Origin: Candidatus Goldiibacteriota bacterium
GTDB taxonomy: Bacteria > Oederibacteriota > JAAXVQ01
NCBI GenBank assembly: GCA_020052235.1
Contig: JAGVPM010000093.1
Span: 1 to 39,014, forward strand
DNA length: 39,014 nt
Direction of reading: 5' to 3'
Below, in pieces: positions 1 through 8,625 of the stretch. The first letter of the stretch is position 1. Each line of letters starts with the position of its first letter. The position numbers and the translations under genes are program-made. The notes under the pieces are model-generated. The model saw only the letters and a program-made list of their open reading frames with translations, did not search any database and had not been told where the DNA came from.

Positions 1-8
1 CCCTACAT

Positions 9-34
9 CCCCTCCCACCAACCCTGGGGAGGGG
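9..34. repeat. GC-rich hairpin repeat, family A
   Basis: An 8-bp arm CCCCTCCC (9-16) and its complement GGGAGGGG (27-34) are separated by ten bases. The flanking text, with CACCAACC in the loop and GAAT after the arm, is almost the same as at 8577-8601, and a half copy (CAGGGAGGGGAAT) occurs near 81-93. This marks a dispersed palindromic repeat family between genes. A transcription-end role is possible, but no T-run follows. Confidence 0.6.
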
Positions 35-123
35 AATGTGATTAGAGGCTGTGGACAGACGTTGTGACACAGTCTCCAAGCAGGGAGGGGAATAAGATAG
101 TAGAGGGATGTGTGAGGAAAATC

Positions 124-1101
124 ATGGTCGGTTTTAAACTGTGGGCCACAGCGTTTATTATAAGCGGGTTTGGATTAAGCGCCGTTTGGGCTGTTGAACC
201 CGCAGCCGGTGCTGCAGGCGCTTTTTTAAAATTGGGCGTGGATGCGCGCGCGGCGGGGTTGGGTGGTGCATATGCGGCAGTACCAGGTGATGCGGCTTCC
301 GTGTATTGGAATCCAGCCGGGCTGGCCGCTGCCTCCAGGCTGGAATTTCGCGGAACGTACACGGTTTTGCCAGGCAGCGGGGATTATTCACAGCTGATTT
401 TCATGCAGCCTTTATCGCTTTTCCAATATCCTGCCGATGAGCGTGCCGGAAGTTTGGACAAAGGAAATTGGGGTGTGCTGGCGTTTTCCATCATTCGTTT
501 GGCAGCCGCCTATGATATGGAAGCGCGCCAAGTGGATTCGTTGAATCCTAATTATTTATTTTCAGATATTGAAGGTTGTTACAGTGTGGGGTGGGGGTTG
601 CCGCTGGCCGCCGGGTGGTCCCTCGGCGTGAACCTCAAGGGATTGTATCAGGATTTGGATCAAACCGAAGCCAGTGGCTGGGGCGTGGATGCCGGTGTTT
701 TGTATCAAGGACTGGAAGGCGTTTGTTTGGGATTGGCGGTCAGGGATGTGTACACGCGTCTGGATTGGAAAACCGGACACAAGGATTATTTCCCCGCAAC
801 CTGCAAAGGGGGCGCGTCCTATACCTACCGCCTGCTTCCGGAACAAACGGTTATGGGCAGTGTGGATATTGAGAAAAATCTTACGCAGGAACCCTGGCGC
901 CTGCACGCCGGAGTGGAGTATGCGTGGCATGAGATTCTTTTTGCACGCGGCGGCATGAAAGATGCGTTTTGGACCGTTGGGGCCGGTATTCGGATACCTA
1001 CGGTCGGCTGGGGTCGCATGTCCGTGCAATTGGAGTATGCCGCCATACAGGATGCCATTGAGGGTTGGGATCATTGGATGACGTTGGGATTGAAATTTTG
1101 A
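124..1101 (+). CDS. PorV/PorQ-like outer membrane beta-barrel protein
   Basis: The predicted protein is 325 residues and begins with a signal peptide (hydrophobic core AFIISGFGLSAVWA), followed by the family hallmark LGVDARAAGLGGAYAA and then a VYWNPAGLA segment at about residues 60-68. These N-terminal motifs are typical of PorV/PorQ (UPF0164-like) proteins, predicted outer-membrane barrels related to the FadL fold, some of which serve type IX secretion. The remainder shows alternating beta-strand patterns and ends in an aromatic residue (LGLKF), as outer-membrane barrels do. I start it at the ATG at 124, because GTGAGGA lies about 6 bases upstream and the signal peptide begins there; an in-frame ATG at 64 would add 20 non-signal residues. 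Whether it serves type IX secretion here cannot be told, as no other por genes are visible. Confidence 0.75.
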   Translation: MVGFKLWATAFIISGFGLSAVWAVEPAAGAAGAFLKLGVDARAAGLGGAYAAVPGDAASVYWNPAGLAAASRLEFRGTYTVLPGSGDYSQLIFMQPLSLFQYPADERAGSLDKGNWGVLAFSIIRLAAAYDMEARQVDSLNPNYLFSDIEGCYSVGWGLPLAAGWSLGVNLKGLYQDLDQTEASGWGVDAGVLYQGLEGVCLGLAVRDVYTRLDWKTGHKDYFPATCKGGASYTYRLLPEQTVMGSVDIEKNLTQEPWRLHAGVEYAWHEILFARGGMKDAFWTVGAGIRIPTVGWGRMSVQLEYAAIQDAIEGWDHWMTLGLKF

Positions 1102-1137
1102 GCGTGCACAACGGGCACACGAAAGGATTGGCGGAGT

Positions 1138-2034
1138 ATGAACAAGAAAAAAATGATTATCTGGAGTGCGGTGGGTTTGTTGGTGGTGTTGGGGGGATTC
1201 AGGATTGCAACTCATCGGGGTAAAGCCGCGGCCAAAACGGACACGCCTGTAGCGGTCAAGGCCATGCTGCCCCGCATTGGGGAAGCGGTTGATACCATCG
1301 AATTATCCGGTACAGTTTCAGCCAAAGAGGAAGCCAATGCCTACTCCGGGGTTCCGGGGAAAGTCGTGCGTTTTGATAAAGTCGAGGGAGACCGGGTTGA
1401 AAAGGACGAGCCGATCGCCTGGGTGGAGCGGGACGAAGTGGGGCTGACCTTTTCCTTATCGCCGGTCAAGGCCCCAATTGCCGGGCTGGTCGCGCAAAAA
1501 CTGGTGGATATCGGGGAAGCCGTAACCCCGAATATTACTGGGGTGGCCAGCGTGGTTAATCCGCGTGAATTGGAAGTCTTGGTAAACATAATTGAGAAAG
1601 ATTTGGGGCGGGTTGTGAAGGGCCAGGAGGTCCAAGTGAAGGTGGAAGCATACCCGCAAGATATATTTAAAGGCCGGATTTCCCGCATTGCGCCGGTGGT
1701 GGACCGGTTGTCCAAGACCACGCGCGTGGTGGTTTCCCTGGAACCTGTTGGCGGCAAGTTGAAATCCGGCATGTTTGCCGATGTGAGCATCCTGGTTGCG
1801 CGCAAGCCCAAGGCTTTGTTGGTGCCGCAGGAAGCCGTAATGAAGCAGGATCAGGATTATTTTGTTTATTCGATCCGGGGGGACAAAGCCGTGCGGCGCA
1901 AGGTGGAACTGGGCTGGATGCAAAACGGCGAACAGGAGATTACCAGCGGTTTGAGTGCCAACGAAGAGGTGATCGTGCAGGGACAGACGCGGTTGAGCGA
2001 AGCCACGCGCATCCAAGCGGTCAAGGGAGAGTAG
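1138..2034 (+). CDS. RND efflux periplasmic adaptor (MFP/HlyD family)
   Basis: This is a 298-residue membrane-fusion protein linking an inner-membrane RND pump to an outer-membrane channel. It has an N-terminal membrane anchor (IIWSAVGLLVVLGG), a lipoyl-like half (VEGDRVEKDEPIAWVER), the second lipoyl half (SPVKAPIAGLVAQKLVDIGEAV), a beta-barrel domain (GQEVQVKVEAYP) and a membrane-proximal domain with VPQEAVM. It is shorter than the usual 350-400 residues because the alpha-helical hairpin between the lipoyl halves is almost absent, as in some short adaptor subfamilies. The stop is two bases before the permease start, so the two are translationally linked. No TolC-like channel gene is in view. 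The substrate is unknown. Confidence 0.85.
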   Translation: MNKKKMIIWSAVGLLVVLGGFRIATHRGKAAAKTDTPVAVKAMLPRIGEAVDTIELSGTVSAKEEANAYSGVPGKVVRFDKVEGDRVEKDEPIAWVERDEVGLTFSLSPVKAPIAGLVAQKLVDIGEAVTPNITGVASVVNPRELEVLVNIIEKDLGRVVKGQEVQVKVEAYPQDIFKGRISRIAPVVDRLSKTTRVVVSLEPVGGKLKSGMFADVSILVARKPKALLVPQEAVMKQDQDYFVYSIRGDKAVRRKVELGWMQNGEQEITSGLSANEEVIVQGQTRLSEATRIQAVKGE

Positions 2035-2036
2035 TC

Positions 2037-5000
2037 ATGTTTTTATCGCGTTTCGGTATTCATCGCCCGCTGATGGTATTTATGATCTTTGTCGGCGTTA
2101 TTGTGCTGGGAATGATTTCCTTGGCCAATTTGAAAATTGACCTGTTCCCGGAAATGAATTTCCCCATGATAGCTGTTATCACTTCATATCCCGGCGTGGG
2201 CCCCAAAGAAATTGAAAGCATGGTCACCAAACCCATTGAAGGCGTTTTAGCCACGGTCACGGACGTGAAAAACGTGAATTCCAAAGCATTGCAGGAACTT
2301 TCGGTGGTCATGATGGAGTTTGAATGGGGCACGGACATGGATGCGGCCGCCACCAACACCCGCGAAAAATTAGATCTTGTCAAACAGGCCTTGCCTGATG
2401 GGATTCAAAATCCCATGATTTTCAAGTTTGATCCTTCCATGATGCCGGTCTTGTTTTTGGGCGTTTCCGGAGCTCAACAAGGCCTGGATGAATTGCGCAC
2501 GTTGGCGGAAGACACCATTTGCCAGCGGTTGGCGCGCATTAACGGCGTGGCCGTGGCCGCGGCGGCCGGCGGCCTGCAGCGTGAAATTCAAATTCGTTTG
2601 TACCGCAACCGTCTGGAAGGCATGGGTATTTCCCTGGAGCAATTAAAAGGGGCGTTGGCTGCCGCCAATTTGGATTTGCCCGGCGGGCATCTAAAAATCG
2701 GCGATACGGACTATATTGTCCGCACCAACGGAGTGTTTAAAACCGTCTCCCAAATTGGGGCTGTAGTTATTGCCAATCAGCGGGGCGTGCCCATTCGGCT
2801 CAAAGATGTGGCTGAGATTAAGGATGATTTTGAAGAAAAGACCTCCGTGGTTAAAATCAACGGCCGGCCCGGCGTGCTGGTGCAGATTCAAAAGGCATCC
2901 TCATCCAATACGGTGCAAGTTGTTCAGCGCGTCCGCGTTGAACTTAAACGCCTGCAGGCCGACCTGCCTCCGGGTGTGAAAATTGTCACCATCATGGATG
3001 CGGCGGATGAAATAGAAAAATCCATCAACACGGTCAAACAGGAAGTGGTGTTGGGCGGCGTGCTGGCCGTTATTCTCATCCTGGTGTTTTTGGGCAACTG
3101 GCGCAGCACCTTCATCATATCCTTGGCGATCCCTATTTCCATCATTGCCACCTTTGCGCTGCTTTATTTCAATAAAATGACCCTGAACATTGTCACGCTC
3201 GGCGGGTTGGCATTGGGGGTGGGCCGCCTGGTGGATGATGCCATCGTGGTTTTGGAAAACATATACCGGCATATGCAGGCCGGAGAGCGGCCGCGCGAGG
3301 CCTCGCTGCTGGGGGCCAGTGAAGTCAGCAACGCGGTGATTGCCGCTACGGTCACAACCATCGTAGTTTTTGTGCCCATTTTTTTCGTGAGCGGGTTGGC
3401 GGGGATTATTTTTAAACCCATGGCCTACACGGTTTCCTTTTCGCTGTTTGCCTCGTTATTTGTGGCGCTCCTGCTTATTCCCGTGCTGACTTCGAAATTT
3501 TTAAAAGTGGAGATGCCGGGCGATACTCCGGCCAAGCTAAAGGCTCAAGCTCCGTGGTTGCGCTGGTTTTCGCAATGGCACAGCCGCTTTGCCGAAGGCC
3601 TGGAAAAAGTCACCCTGGGGTATGAGCGGATTTTGGAAAAAGCTTTGCTGCACCGGCGGCGGGTTATTTTGTGGACCCTGGGAGCTGCAGTGGCGAGCTT
3701 ATTTCTTATCCCGTTTATCGGCATGGAATTTATCCCCGAAGCCGATGCCGGCGCCATTGCCATATCCTTTAAATTGCCCATCGGCACCCGGCTGGAAACT
3801 TCGGAGAAAATATTGGCGCAGGTTGAAGATCTTATCCAAAAAAATGTTCCGGAAATCAGGGACAACTTCAGCCGCATTGGGATTGAAGGCAAAGGCATGG
3901 GCAGCATGGCCTCGGTTTTCGGCGGCATTACGGGTTCGCATGCGGGCCAAATGCGGATTCAATTGGTGAAAAAAAATGCGCGCCGGCGCACCACGGATCA
4001 AATTCTGGAAGCATTGCGTCCCAAATTGGCGGCGATTCCCGGAATTGACATTAAGATGAGCAAACAGCAAGGCATGGGCGGAGCCATGGGCAACGCGGCG
4101 CCGATTCAGGTGGAAATTCAGGGGTACGATTTGGACATAGGGCGCCGTTTGGCCAAGCAAGTGGCGCAGATGATCGAAAAGGTAAACGGCGCCCGCGACG
4201 TGGAAATTTCACGTGAAGAGGGTCTGCCCGAAATGCAGATTGCGATCAACCGCCAGAGGGCCGCGGAACTGGGACTTTCGGTGGCGCAAGCCGCAGCTGC
4301 CATTGAAACCGCCATGGCCGGAAAAGTGGCGAGCATCTACCGGGATCCCCTCAAAGGGAAAGAGTACAATATTTGGGTCCAATACCGCAAACAGGACCGC
4401 TTAACCATGGCCGATCTGGAGCGGGTGATGGTTATGTCCCCTTCGGGAATAAAAATCCCTATTGCCAATCTGGCGGCCATTGAAAGAAGCACGGGACCCG
4501 TAACCATTGACCGGAAAAATCAGGAGCGCCTGATCACCATCAATGCCCAGGTGAGCGGGCGGGCTCCCGGCGACGTGGCCGCTGAAATCCAACGCCGTAT
4601 ACGCTCGGAAATCACCGTCCCGAATGAATTTATCGTGAAAGTTGCCGGAACGTATCAGGACATGATGGACGCGTTCGTGAATTTATTGTTCGCGTTGGGG
4701 TTGGCCATTTTACTTATCTACATGGTGCTGGTGGCTCAGTTTGAATCTTTGTTGGACCCGTTTGTAATTATGTTCGCCGTGCCGCTTGGGGTGGTGGGCG
4801 TTATTTGGGGATTGTTCCTGACCGGGCACACCTTGTCGACCGTGTCGTTTTTGGGCATCATCATGATGGTCGGCATTGTGGTTTCCAACAGCATTCTGCC
4901 GGTGGACTATACGAATATTTTAAGGCGCCGGGGGAAGCCGTTGCGTGCGGCCGTGGTGGAAGCCGGGCGCACGCGTTTGCGCCCGATCCTCATGACCACG

Positions 5001-5201
5001 CTTACGACTATTTTGGGCATGCTGCCCATGGCGCTGGGTCTCGGGGAAGGCGGCGAAACTGAAGCCCCCATGGCCGTGGCGGTTATTTTTGGATTAAGTT
5101 TGTCAACCATATTGACTTTGGTGATCATTCCGGTTATTTATACTTGGGTTGAGGAACGCTTGCGCAAGGTCCGTCCCAAACGCAACGGTGTTCAAGTATG
5201 A
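2037..5201 (+). CDS. RND efflux transporter permease (AcrB/HAE1-like)
   Basis: This is a full-length 1054-residue inner-membrane proton-driven exporter. The start motif FGIHRPLMVFMIFVGVIVLG is the first transmembrane helix. A second helix bundle lies near residues 335-480 with the proton-relay pair in GRLVDDAIVVLENIYRHM (Asp-Asp at about 400-401), and the C-terminal half repeats this layout (transmembrane segments near 880-1040, including GIVVSNSILPVDYTN). The two large periplasmic loops typical of the family are present. The position equivalent to the AcrB TM10 lysine is Asn, as in many HAE1 variants outside Proteobacteria. It forms an operon with the adaptor. The PII-like partner that usually follows is displaced to 7402 by the AT-rich defence pair. 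The substrate cannot be predicted. Confidence 0.93.
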   Translation: MFLSRFGIHRPLMVFMIFVGVIVLGMISLANLKIDLFPEMNFPMIAVITSYPGVGPKEIESMVTKPIEGVLATVTDVKNVNSKALQELSVVMMEFEWGTDMDAAATNTREKLDLVKQALPDGIQNPMIFKFDPSMMPVLFLGVSGAQQGLDELRTLAEDTICQRLARINGVAVAAAAGGLQREIQIRLYRNRLEGMGISLEQLKGALAAANLDLPGGHLKIGDTDYIVRTNGVFKTVSQIGAVVIANQRGVPIRLKDVAEIKDDFEEKTSVVKINGRPGVLVQIQKASSSNTVQVVQRVRVELKRLQADLPPGVKIVTIMDAADEIEKSINTVKQEVVLGGVLAVILILVFLGNWRSTFIISLAIPISIIATFALLYFNKMTLNIVTLGGLALGVGRLVDDAIVVLENIYRHMQAGERPREASLLGASEVSNAVIAATVTTIVVFVPIFFVSGLAGIIFKPMAYTVSFSLFASLFVALLLIPVLTSKFLKVEMPGDTPAKLKAQAPWLRWFSQWHSRFAEGLEKVTLGYERILEKALLHRRRVILWTLGAAVASLFLIPFIGMEFIPEADAGAIAISFKLPIGTRLETSEKILAQVEDLIQKNVPEIRDNFSRIGIEGKGMGSMASVFGGITGSHAGQMRIQLVKKNARRRTTDQILEALRPKLAAIPGIDIKMSKQQGMGGAMGNAAPIQVEIQGYDLDIGRRLAKQVAQMIEKVNGARDVEISREEGLPEMQIAINRQRAAELGLSVAQAAAAIETAMAGKVASIYRDPLKGKEYNIWVQYRKQDRLTMADLERVMVMSPSGIKIPIANLAAIERSTGPVTIDRKNQERLITINAQVSGRAPGDVAAEIQRRIRSEITVPNEFIVKVAGTYQDMMDAFVNLLFALGLAILLIYMVLVAQFESLLDPFVIMFAVPLGVVGVIWGLFLTGHTLSTVSFLGIIMMVGIVVSNSILPVDYTNILRRRGKPLRAAVVEAGRTRLRPILMTTLTTILGMLPMALGLGEGGETEAPMAVAVIFGLSLSTILTLVIIPVIYTWVEERLRKVRPKRNGVQV

Positions 5202-5204
5202 GCT

Positions 5205-5224
5205 GTTTTTTGGTTTCGCTGAAG
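5205..5224 (+). repeat. Left short imperfect repeat flanking the defence cassette
   Basis: GTTTTTTGG followed four bases later by GCTGAAG. The same two words occur at 7324-7341 with a two-base spacer. The two copies bracket the AT-rich AAA ATPase/RloB cassette. They may be a relic of its insertion or may be chance. Confidence 0.35.
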
Positions 5225-5287
5225 ATTGATAAGGAAAAGAATGCTTGAAAAAAACGATTTTATTGCCAAAAAAGACAAGAGAACGAT

Positions 5288-5368
5288 AATAGCGAGAACA
5301 TTTCTCGTTATTGTGCTTTACATAGCGGTTTTGTTTATATAATAATAAGTATTATGAGAAAATTTCTC
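5288..5368. promoter_or_regulatory. Pair of matching palindromic operators around the defence-gene promoter
   Basis: The 14-mers GAGAACATTTCTCG (5294-5307) and GAGAAAATTTCTCG (5356-5369) differ at one base and are each inverted repeats around a short centre. The left site extends to 11-bp arms with one mismatch (5288-5298 and 5302-5312). Their centres are 62 bp apart, close to six helical turns, and a sigma-70-like promoter lies between them. This is the geometry expected for a dimeric repressor bound on both sides of a promoter. The regulator is not identified; no repressor gene lies next to the pair. Confidence 0.6.
5317..5343 (+). promoter_or_regulatory. Putative sigma-70 promoter of the AbiL/RloAB-like pair
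   Basis: TTTACA (5317-5322) and TATAAT (5338-5343) are separated by 15 bp, somewhat short, but the -10 box is perfect and sits in a very AT-rich tract. It lies between the two palindromic operators, about 50 bp before the ATPase start codon at 5391. An SD-like AGAGGTG is at 5376-5382. Confidence 0.5.
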
Positions 5369-5390
5369 GCTTTCTAGAGGTGAATTAAGA

Positions 5391-6662
5391 ATGCTTATTC
5401 AATTTACAGTTGGCAATTTTTTGTCATTTAAAGAAAAAGTTACGTTAAGCATGGCAAAGACTGCTAAGCATGAATTGCCGGAAAATGTAATTAAAATAAG
5501 TGATGATTTTGAACTGCTAAAAAGCGCGGTAATTTATGGCGCAAATGCGAGCGGAAAAAGTAATTTGATATTTGCCCTGAATTTTATGAGGTTTTTTGCT
5601 ATTAATTCATTCAAGGAATATCAGGTGGATGAGGAAATAGGAATGGATGGTTTTCTCTTAAGTGATGAAACAAAAAGCAAACCATCGTTCCTTGAGATTG
5701 TGTTTCTAATCGATAATGTTACATATAGGTACGGTTTTGAATTCGATAAGAAGAAAGTGAGTAAAGAATGGCTTTACCATATCCCGAAAGCAAAAGAAGA
5801 AAAAATATATTTTCGTGAAGGTTCGAACTTTGATGTTGATAATTTTCCTGAAGGGCAGGGCAAAGAATCTAACGCAAGAGATAATTGTCTTTTTTTGTCC
5901 GTGCTTTCTCAACTCAACGGTCCGATATCTTCTAAAATAATAAAGTGGTTTATGAAAATTAGCCCCGGTAGTTCATTCTGGAGAATTGATTCCGTAATTT
6001 CACAAATTGAGGAAGATCCGAATCTTAAAGAAGGAGTTTTAAAATTTGTATCTATCGCTGATAATGGAGTTAAGGATTTTCAAATAAAATCAATTGATAT
6101 ACCGCCGGAATCATCCGGGGGAAATATTTCGCAAAAGAAACAAACAGGAACAATAAAAAAATTAGTATATTTTATTCGTAATATATTCAATGAAAAAAAA
6201 GAACCTAGTGGAGAATTGGCGTTGGGTCTTGAGGTCTCTGAATCAGCAGGCACAAGAAGAATGTTTGTTTTGTCAGTACCTGTGATCAATGCTCTTAAAA
6301 ATGGAGAGATAATATTGATTGATGAAATTGAAAATCATTTACATCCACTGCTATTTAAACATGTTATTAAACTATTTAATTCATATTCTAATAAAAATAA
6401 CGCCCAACTGATTTTTACAACTCATAATTTAACATGTATGAATAATGAGTGCTTTCGCAGAGATCAAATATGGTTTACGGAAAAAAACAGTTATGGTGAA
6501 TCAAGCTTGTTTTCTTTAGCGGATTATAAAATTGACGACAAGAGCATAAGAAAAGATGAGAATTATAGTAAAAATTATTTGCTGGGGAAATATGGGGCTG
6601 TGCCTTTTATTGATGAAATAAATTTGTCTTGCAAGGAAACGGATGATGGGTCATCAAAGTAA
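5391..6662 (+). CDS. AAA15-family ATPase of an AbiL/RloAB-type defence pair
   Basis: This 423-residue ABC/SMC-like ATPase has Walker A GANASGKSN at residues 50-58, Walker B with LIDEIENHLHP at about 308-318, and a switch motif IFTTHNLTCMNN shortly after. The architecture matches the COG1106/AAA15 ATPases called RloA or AbiLi, which pair with an RloB nuclease-like partner in abortive-infection systems; PARIS uses a similar ATPase with a different effector. The next gene overlaps it by 20 bp and encodes the RloB partner. The DNA is markedly AT-rich compared with the flanking pump genes, suggesting acquisition. Its promoter region carries a paired operator. The anti-phage role is inferred from family and pairing. 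Confidence 0.85.
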   Translation: MLIQFTVGNFLSFKEKVTLSMAKTAKHELPENVIKISDDFELLKSAVIYGANASGKSNLIFALNFMRFFAINSFKEYQVDEEIGMDGFLLSDETKSKPSFLEIVFLIDNVTYRYGFEFDKKKVSKEWLYHIPKAKEEKIYFREGSNFDVDNFPEGQGKESNARDNCLFLSVLSQLNGPISSKIIKWFMKISPGSSFWRIDSVISQIEEDPNLKEGVLKFVSIADNGVKDFQIKSIDIPPESSGGNISQKKQTGTIKKLVYFIRNIFNEKKEPSGELALGLEVSESAGTRRMFVLSVPVINALKNGEIILIDEIENHLHPLLFKHVIKLFNSYSNKNNAQLIFTTHNLTCMNNECFRRDQIWFTEKNSYGESSLFSLADYKIDDKSIRKDENYSKNYLLGKYGAVPFIDEINLSCKETDDGSSK

Positions 6663-7266
6663 TCCATATAAAAGACAGATTAGCCAGCGATCAATAAGAA
6701 AGATATTAATTGTATGCGAGGGTGAAAAAACAGAGCCTAATTACTTTAAAGCTTTTCAGGCAAATGGGGAATTGATCACAGTAGAAGTCCGTGGCTTAGG
6801 AATGAATACGGATTCCTTGGTTGAACATGCGATTGAATTGAAGCGTGCTGCCGAATTAAGCAAAGAACCATATTCTGTGGTTTGGTGTGTTTTTGACAGG
6901 GACTCATTTCAATCAAATCAGTTTAACGGGGCGATTCAGCTTGCGAAAAACAAGCAAATAAAAACAGCATATTCCAATCAGGCTTTTGAAATATGGTATA
7001 TCTTGCATTTTAGCTACCATCAGGCGGCATGGGAGAGGGACAAATATAAAAGCAAGTTAACCGAACTGCTTGGTTCTGAATACCAGAAAAATGATCGTGA
7101 AATGTATGTAAAGCTTAAAGATAGGCAACAGGCTGCCATTGCCAACGCTAAAAGACTTTTGGAAAATTATGGCCTAAAGCATAATCCTGAATCCGATAAT
7201 CCATGCACTAAAGTACATGAATTAGTTGAGTTTCTGAATCAATATTTGGAGGATGAAGAAAAGTAG
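6643..7266 (+). CDS. RloB-family protein (AbiLii-like, Toprim-type putative nuclease)
   Basis: This 207-residue protein has the RloB layout: basic N-terminus with RKILIVCEGEKTEPNYF (Glu at about 26 and 28), an acidic pair in VVWCVFDRDSF (Asp 85 and 87), then AYSNQAFEIWYILHF. The glutamate followed by a DxD pair is what is expected of a Toprim-like metal-binding site. RloB proteins are found beside AAA15 ATPases in restriction loci and as AbiLii in lactococcal AbiL. The start overlaps the end of the ATPase gene; a second ATG lies at the next codon. The overlap and shared AT-rich composition indicate one two-gene unit. In this family the ATPase is thought to sense infection and the partner to act as effector; that is inference for this case. 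Confidence 0.83.
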   Translation: MMGHQSNPYKRQISQRSIRKILIVCEGEKTEPNYFKAFQANGELITVEVRGLGMNTDSLVEHAIELKRAAELSKEPYSVVWCVFDRDSFQSNQFNGAIQLAKNKQIKTAYSNQAFEIWYILHFSYHQAAWERDKYKSKLTELLGSEYQKNDREMYVKLKDRQQAAIANAKRLLENYGLKHNPESDNPCTKVHELVEFLNQYLEDEEK

Positions 7267-7323
7267 CAAGACCAAACCGAAACTTGATAGGAACAAGTCG
7301 GAAGAGTATGACAGACCGCGCCC

Positions 7324-7341
7324 GTTTTTTGGCCGCTGAAG
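7324..7341 (+). repeat. Right short imperfect repeat flanking the defence cassette
   Basis: GTTTTTTGG, two bases, then GCTGAAG, matching 5205-5224. A small hairpin CCGC-TGAA-GCGG (7333-7344) overlaps it. The 135-bp gap between the RloB gene and the PII-like gene (7267-7401) shows nothing else clear. Confidence 0.35.
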
Positions 7342-7401
7342 CGGGAGGCTGTTTTGAGGACGTTTATGTAGATTGATCCGAAGAAGAAAGGGAATCGGAA
7401 T

Positions 7402-7761
7402 ATGAAAACCGTACATAAGGCCGTTACCAAAGTAAAAAACAAACGGATAACCGCGGCTGCGGCTGCGGACGACATGCGCATGTATTGGCTGGCGTATAAT
7501 GTGGCTTTGGAAAGCGACGTGGTGGAATTGTTGGAGCATTTGAACATTAAAGCCTTCACGGCGTGGGAAGAAGTCAAGGGCTGCGGCCGTTCGGGCCCGC
7601 ATTTGAACGACGAAGTGTGGCCGGCGGTGAATGCCTTGTACATGCTGGTGGCCCCGGCGTCCTTGGAACCCGTGCTCGTTTCCGAAGTTGAAAAAATCCG
7701 CGCGCAGTTCCCGGGCGAAGGCGTTAAGCTGATGGTGCAGCCCTGTTTGAAGATTTACTAG
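7402..7761 (+). CDS. PG0541-type PII-like transporter-associated protein
   Basis: This small 119-residue protein has the pattern MYWLAYNVALESDVVELLEHL followed by FTAWEEVKGCGRSGPHLNDEVWP, recognisable as the PG0541 family, small PII-like ferredoxin-fold proteins encoded with RND pumps. Members normally follow the adaptor and permease genes directly. Here the adaptor and permease end at 5201, and the gene is separated from them by the AbiL/RloAB-like cassette. Its GC-rich composition matches the pump genes, not the cassette. The ATG at 7402 is preceded by AAAGGG. The function in the family is unproven; a regulatory role on the pump is a reasonable guess. Confidence 0.75.
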   Translation: MKTVHKAVTKVKNKRITAAAAADDMRMYWLAYNVALESDVVELLEHLNIKAFTAWEEVKGCGRSGPHLNDEVWPAVNALYMLVAPASLEPVLVSEVEKIRAQFPGEGVKLMVQPCLKIY

Positions 7762-7765
7762 GAGC

Positions 7766-7794
7766 TTGACAGAAACTTTAACGCGGTGTATTGT
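7766..7794 (+). promoter_or_regulatory. Promoter of the pyrimidine operon
   Basis: TTGACA (7766-7771), a 17-bp spacer and TATTGT (7789-7794) form a near-consensus sigma-70 promoter. Transcription would start near 7801, just before the PyrR-binding loop. The -35 lies immediately after the stop codon of the PII-like gene. Confidence 0.75.
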
Positions 7795-7810
7795 CAAATT
7801 TAATTCATCT

Positions 7811-8475
<665 letters not shown>

Positions 8476-8490
8476 GGTCATAAAAAATAA

Positions 8491-8534
8491 TTCCCCTCCC
8501 CAGGATTTTTGTGGGAGGGGCGAGGGGAGGGGGC
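8491..8534. repeat. GC-rich hairpin repeat, family A
   Basis: CCCCTCCC (8493-8500) and GGGAGGGG (8513-8520) form a stem, followed by CGAGGGGAGGGGG. It is in inverted orientation to a second copy at 8561-8600. Both lie in the 150-bp gap between pyrR and pyrB. Confidence 0.65.
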
Positions 8535-8560
8535 TTAAGTGTTTGCAGAAAAAGTTCATC

Positions 8561-8600
8561 ACCCTCCCCCTCGCCCCCTCCCATCAACCAGGGAGGGGAA
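8561..8600. repeat. GC-rich hairpin repeat, family A, inverted copy
   Basis: CCCTCCCCCTCGCCCCCTCC followed by CATCAACCAGGGAGGGG is the reverse complement, with small changes, of the copy at 8491-8534. The two copies can pair into a long structure inside the pyr transcript. Confidence 0.65.
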
Positions 8601-8625
8601 TCAGAAGTCAAGGAGGGATAACCGT

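Noticed and set aside
1138-2034. Short adaptor as a deletion like those in CinA and the phosphoesterase
   Set aside because: Both lipoyl halves, the barrel and the membrane-proximal domain join smoothly; short-hairpin adaptors are a natural subfamily.
8539-8625. In-frame N-terminal extension of pyrB
   Set aside because: It only translates the GC-rich family A repeat; a clear AGGAGG serves the ATG at 8626 and the protein there has normal length.
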